DNA of 64,000 nt, from contig NZ_JAKGRW010000056.1 of NCBI RefSeq assembly GCF_021555175.1, forward strand, positions 59,246 to 123,245, written 5' to 3'. A program made the position numbers and the translations under genes. Numbering within the stretch: position 1 is the stretch's first letter; each line of letters opens with the position of its first letter. The notes beneath the pieces are model-generated. The model did not search any database. It was given only the letters and a program-made list of their open reading frames with translations, and was not told where the DNA came from. This DNA comes from Nocardioides alcanivorans (lineage in GTDB: Bacteria > Actinomycetota > Actinomycetes > Propionibacteriales > Nocardioidaceae). Below are positions 60,394 to 64,000 of this stretch, piece after piece.

Positions 60394-61176
60394 ATGGATG
60401 AACACAAGCCGTTGCGCGTGGTGGTGACCGGTGCCGGGTCTGGCCTCGGTGCTGCCCTGGCCGATGCGTGGGAGGCGCGCGGCGCCCGGGTGCTGGCCAC
60501 GGACCGTGACCCTGCCGGCCTCTCGCTGCGGAGGTACGCCGACACGCACGACATCACCGATCCCGCGGACTGGGCACGGATCAAGGGCCGGGTGGTCGAG
60601 CAATGGGGCGGTCTCGACGTGCTGGTCAACAACGCCGGCGTACCGGGTGGGGGCCGTCTCGACGTCGCCGAGGTCGAGGAGTGGCGCTGGATCTTCGAGA
60701 TCAACCTCTTCGGCATGGTGACCGGGCTGCGTGAGTTCACCCCGGTGTTCAAGGAGCAGCGCAGCGGCCAGATCATCAACGTGGCCTCGTTGGCCGGGCT
60801 GGTGCACCCGGCCGGAATGGCGTCGTACAACGCGGTGAAGGCGGCCGTCGTGGCGCTGACCGAGACAGCCGGCCACGAACTGGCCGGGCACGGCGTCAAG
60901 GCTGCAGTGGTCTGCCCGAGCTACTTCCGCACCAACCTGATGGACCGCATGCAGGGAGCCGACTCCGGTCTGGCCGAGGTGATGCGCGGGCTGGTCAGCG
61001 GCGCGCCCCTCGGTGCCGACGAGATCGCGCAGGCGGTCTTGGAGGGTGTCGAGCGCGGCGACGAAGTGATCATCCCCGACCCAGCGGCCCGCGACGCGGT
61101 GCGGCTCAAGCAGCAGGACCGGGCCGGTTACGACGCCGTCATGCGGCGTCAAGCGGCCAAGCTGCACGAACTCTGA
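60394..61176 (+). CDS. Short-chain dehydrogenase/reductase
   Basis: 260 residues, classical SDR. Cofactor site VVVTGAGSGLGAALADAW, an Asp at the end of strand 2 (VLATDRDPAG) indicating NAD preference, VLVNNAGVPGG, catalytic Ser in INVASLAGLVHPAGMAS and YNAVKAA with Tyr/Lys. The C-terminal part has VCPSYFRTNLMDRMQGADSG and ends RQAAKLHEL. ATG 60394 directly follows the repeat array. It is co-directional with the fadAB genes, but separated from them by the array, so it may be an independent unit. The substrate is unknown. Confidence 0.9.
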   Translation: MDEHKPLRVVVTGAGSGLGAALADAWEARGARVLATDRDPAGLSLRRYADTHDITDPADWARIKGRVVEQWGGLDVLVNNAGVPGGGRLDVAEVEEWRWIFEINLFGMVTGLREFTPVFKEQRSGQIINVASLAGLVHPAGMASYNAVKAAVVALTETAGHELAGHGVKAAVVCPSYFRTNLMDRMQGADSGLAEVMRGLVSGAPLGADEIAQAVLEGVERGDEVIIPDPAARDAVRLKQQDRAGYDAVMRRQAAKLHEL

Positions 61177-61289
61177 GCCCCGCCGGGCCGCAGAGGAGCC
61201 GAATTTCGACGAACGTCCCCCACGACGCAGTCGCTTCCCTCAGACTGTGCGAGCAGGGCAAGGGGCCCTCCGGTTCGACGGGAGATCGC

Positions 61290-61932
61290 ATGGGTCAGGT
61301 GGTCCTGGTCCGTCATGGGCAGGCGCACGTGAACCGGACCGGGGGGAAGAGCTCACCCCTCTCGGTTGGGAGCAGTCCCGGCTCGTGGGGCAGGCGCTGC
61401 GTCAACGCGGGATCCGGCCGACGCTGGTCGCCAGCGGCACCGCGCGTTCCCATCTCGAGTCGCTGGAGGCCGTGGGAGAAGCGGCCGGTTGGGACGACGT
61501 ACCCGGTGTCCTCGACGGTGGCTGGGACGAGTTCGACCATGATGCGTTGCTACAGCGCCTTCCCGCGTTGGCAGGCGACAGCGAGCCCACTCCTGCCCAG
61601 CTGCAGGGCTGGTTCGAGGACGCGGCGGAGCAGTGGACCAGCGGTTCCGAGGGGCCGGGGAGTCGTTTCGCGCGTTCGTGACCCGGGTCGGCACCGCCTT
61701 GTCGGAGGTACTCGCCATGACTGGTCCCCGCGACACTGCCGTCGTCGTCACGTCCGGCGGCCCGATCGCGGCCATCGCAGCGACGATCCTCATGCCCAAC
61801 GCCGACGGTGAGCTCTGGCGCAGGCTCAACGGGGTCATCGTGCACGGATCGTCGAGTACCTTCTCCATCGGACCACGCGGTGCCGCGCTGGTCAGCTTCA
61901 ACGAACACGCCCACCTCCAGACCGGACGCTGA
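61290..61932 (+). CDS. Histidine phosphatase (phosphoglycerate mutase-like) family protein, two frameshifts
   Basis: About 214 residues in three frame pieces. The RHG motif is VVLVRHGQAHVNRTG at the start. The middle piece reads EELTPLGWEQSRLVGQALRQ, ASGTARSHLESLEAVGE. The end contains AFVTRVGTALSEVLAMTGPR and the second catalytic His region VVVTSGGPIAAIAATILM (the usual THGG-type position reads TSGG). Missing bases are inferred in the six-G run 61341-61346 and near 61648-61657. With both restored, the product is a normal small histidine phosphatase. The stop shares a base with the next gene's ATG. Substrate unknown; the His-to-Ser change is a caution. Confidence 0.8.
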
Positions 61933-62357
61933 TGCCGATGCGCCGAGCCGCCGCTGCCACCCTCTGGGTGCTCTGTGGCCTGGGGTGGGTCGTGATCGCG
62001 TTCGTCTCGTGGGCGCAGTCGGGACCCTTGTCCCGCTCGAGCCTCGCCGATCTGGCCGGGCTGGTCCGCTCAGGGGTGCTCACCTCGCTCCCCGGCTGGT
62101 TGCCCGCCGTCGTAATCGTGCTGCCGCTGGTGGGTGCGTTGCTGGTCGGGCTGGCGTTGCCACGCACCGTGACCTGGGTGCGACCGGTGCTGCTGGTCGT
62201 CGCGGGCAGCCTGTGGTTCGGCATCACGCGTGAAGTGACCGGAAGCCAGGTCGGTCGTTGGGGAGTCGGACCCTGGCTGGGGCTCTGCGCGCTGGGCCTC
62301 GGCGCGGTGGCGTTCACGCTTGATCTGGTCGATGTGGACAGGAGACGGAGACGATGA
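61932..62357 (+). CDS. Small membrane protein of unknown function
   Basis: 141 residues with about four hydrophobic helices (ATLWVLCGLGWVVIAFVSWA, WLPAVVIVLPLVGALLVGLA, VRPVLLVVAGSLWFGI, WLGLCALGLGAVAFTLDLV) joined by short loops and ending in an arginine-rich tail (DVDRRRRR). ATG 61932 overlaps the phosphatase stop (TGATG), and its own stop overlaps the zinc-ribbon gene by four bases. So it is translated as part of the phosphatase/zinc-ribbon operon. No family is recognised. Confidence 0.65.
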   Translation: MPMRRAAAATLWVLCGLGWVVIAFVSWAQSGPLSRSSLADLAGLVRSGVLTSLPGWLPAVVIVLPLVGALLVGLALPRTVTWVRPVLLVVAGSLWFGITREVTGSQVGRWGVGPWLGLCALGLGAVAFTLDLVDVDRRRRR

Positions 62358-63741
62358 ACTTCTGCACCTCGTGCGGACGGCCCCGGGAGGCGGGGGATGC
62401 CTTCTGCGCCCACTGCGGAGCTCCGACCACGGTGGCCGGCGCCGGACACTCCGTTGGTGTGCTCGACCCGCAACCAGTGCCACCCGAGGGTGGCGGAGGG
62501 CGCCGCAACGCAGGCGTCATCTGGGCGATCGTGGGCACGGTCGTCCTGGCCCTGGGCATCGGTGGCTTCGCGGTGTGGAAGGTCTTCTTCGCCACGTCGT
62601 CCGGTGCGGACTCCCTGACGAGGCAGTGCGCGAGGTGCTGGCTGCAGCCGAGGACCAGGACCCGATTGCCGCGCTCGGCATGATCAACCCGGGCGAGAGT
62701 CGGGGCGCCGACGAGGTCTGGGAAGCGCTGCACCAGCGACTCGAGCGTGCGGGTGTCACGACGAAGGACGGCGTGTTCGACGCCGCCGGAGTCTCTTTCG
62801 AGGACGTTGAGCTCGAGGTAGATGAGGTGGCCGACCACGTCGCGAAGGTCCACCTGCGCGAGGGCACCGTGAAGCTGAGCCTGGAGGCCGACGACTTCCC
62901 CAAGGCCTTCGACCGCCTTGCGGCCGAGGCCCGTGCGGAACTCGGTGACAGCTGGACCGAGACCTATGACATCGCCGAGCTGGCCGACGAGATGCGCAGC
63001 TATGACTGGGAGGACGACGAGCAGACCCGGATGGGGCTCTTCGTGATGGTGATCGAGGTCGACGGGCGCTGGTACGTGTCGCCCACCGCGACCTGGACCG
63101 AGTACGCCGCCCACCAGATCTTCGGGCGCGGCGGCGACTGGTCGGCGTACGACGAGGGTGTCGACCGCGACCCGGTGGGCGGTGAGCGGCCGGAGGAGGC
63201 CCTGCGTGCCTTCGCCGAGGTGGCGAACAGTGATGACCTGGAGGCGTTGCTCGATGGGCTGCCGCACGGCCAGGGTGACCTGTTCCGGCCGTTCGTGGGC
63301 CTCGTCGAGGAGGAGCTCGCCCGTTACGGCGCGGGATTCGACATCGAGTTGCGTGACCAGACCGTCCGAGCCGGCGACGAGGACGATGGCCTGGTGCGTC
63401 TCGACATCGACCGGATCGAGTTGGGCGTGACCGGCGTCGAGGACGGCGACCCCTACCGCAACGCGGTCGGCCTCGACGGCAGCTGTGGTTGGGCAGAGGC
63501 CTATGACGGCTCTCGAGCCGATGGCTGCGTCCCCACCTGGCTCACGCAGGTCAGCGGCATCGACAACGCGTTCGTGATGGTCCGCGAGACGGACGACGTC
63601 TGGCAGATCGACCTCTTCGCGACCGCGGTCGCCTGGCTCGAGGAGCTCGCGACCAACGTGCCCGACGACGAGCTCGACAGCCTGGTGGCTGCGATCGACG
63701 AGGGCGACGGCGCGCGTTGGTTGGAGCACCGCCTCGGCTGA
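62354..63741 (+). CDS. Zinc-ribbon membrane protein with extracellular domain, frameshifted
   Basis: About 462 residues. The N-terminal double CxxC zinc ribbon (FCTSCGRPREAGDAFCAHCG) is cytoplasmic. It is followed by a Pro-rich linker, one membrane helix (VIWAIVGTVVLALGIGGFAV) and a large exported region. That region repeats an acidic domain: LEVDEVADHVAKVHLREGTV, YDWEDDEQTRMGLFVMVIEV, then DDLEALLDGLPHGQGD, and a cysteine pair in DGSCGWAEAYDGSRADGC. The frame breaks in the CCC run 62614-62616; one added base joins SSGADS to DEAVREVLAAAEDQDP. This topology, ribbon-TM-sensor, resembles envelope-stress proteins, but the function is unknown. Confidence 0.75.
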
Positions 63742-63809
63742 AGCGGCGCGATGTCGGCGGCACGGTGGCACTACGCTGTGGCGACACTCGGGTTCCAAGG
63801 GGGAACGTC

Positions 63810-64000
63810 ATGACCTACTGCAGTGCGTGCGGACAGCCAGTCGATCCGCAGCTGAGCTTCTGCACCTCGTGCGGTACACCGCAGGCCCGGTCGGCGCCGG
63901 CTGCGACGCCAGCACCCACCGGGCAGGCGCGCCGGTCGATGCCGACCCGCAGGCGAGGCAGCAGGCGCCCTTCCAGCAGCCTCCTTCAGCAGCCGTCCGC
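63810..64000 (+). CDS. Zinc-ribbon protein, 3' end outside window, probable frameshift
   Basis: Starts MTYCSACGQPVDPQLSFCTSCGTP, a double CxxC zinc ribbon very like the preceding gene's. A Pro/Ala/Gln-rich linker follows. After PTGQA the linker becomes arginine-rich (RRSMPTRRRG) in the literal frame. Adding one base near 63925-63935 instead gives the usual acidic, glutamine-rich composition (DADPQARQQAPFQQPPS), so a deletion is likely. The rest is beyond the window. Adjacent, similar ribbon genes suggest a small paralogous cluster; this one follows the first by 68 bases and may have its own promoter. Confidence 0.7.
   Translation, partial: MTYCSACGQPVDPQLSFCTSCGTPQARSAPAATPAPTGQARRSMPTRRRGSRRPSSSLLQQPS

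Noticed and set aside
1..64000. tRNA, rRNA and known riboswitches
   Set aside because: I read the intergenic regions and saw no cloverleaf, rRNA-like sequence or recognised riboswitch core; none can be supported.

Overview
The window is high-GC DNA with actinobacterial features: GTG and TTG starts, GGAG-type ribosome binding sites, four-base ATGA gene overlaps, GTP-dependent PEP carboxykinase, PucR/PadR/MmyB regulators and a DesA3-type desaturase with its own reductase. Protein resemblance and the many short intergenic repeats suggest a Nocardioides-like member of the Nocardioidaceae. This is an inference from family resemblance; no marker gene such as 16S rRNA is present. I found no tRNA, rRNA, CRISPR array, transposase or prophage, and no stretch over 300 bases without a gene.

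Layout. 1-2643: end of an iron-siderophore ABC operon. 2874-8939: gluconeogenic pckG, a YihY membrane protein, a GH25 lysozyme-like lipoprotein, an MFS transporter and a VOC protein. 8994-12004: MmyB-like regulator divergent from a SnoaL gene and two unknown genes, then an SDR. 12169-23366: envelope and signalling genes (penicillin-binding protein, PrmC-like methylase, FG-GAP protein, small RelA/SpoT synthetase, DUF559-like protein, M15 and M14 peptidases, adenylate cyclase, chorismate mutase). 23367-29294: arylsulfotransferase, zinc-ribbon SDR, HTH/membrane gene pair and an EntS-like exporter. 29427-33497: FadH-like reductase, PadR regulator and Mcr-like racemase. 33709-35986: psd-pssA phospholipid operon and a secreted protein. 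36103-39825: PucR regulator, ferredoxin reductase and acyl desaturase. 40007-43628: a second siderophore-type ABC operon ending in a methyltransferase. 43668-49667: BASS transporter, MarR regulator, arylsulfatase and flavin monooxygenase, possibly a sulfated steroid or aryl sulfate route. 49938-54407: DEAD-box helicase, OafA-like acyltransferase and pheA. 54514-61176: hydrolase/DUF5519 fusion, MerR regulator, fadA, fadB-like gene and SDR. 61290-64000: histidine phosphatase, membrane protein and zinc-ribbon proteins in one overlapping operon.

Two properties cut across the window. First, sixteen genes carry 18 apparent single-base deletions, nearly all in short G or C runs. They include the adjacent psd and pssA genes, so sequencing or assembly error is more likely than gene decay. 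I annotate each such gene as one full-length CDS and give the break point. Second, intergenic DNA is rich in short repeats: a TTCGATGGAG hairpin family (four copies), 21-bp tandem units at three loci, a 60-64-nt palindrome (two copies), a trans-inverted GGTCGAGC array, and a GC-rich palindromic element lying in frame inside the PadR gene.
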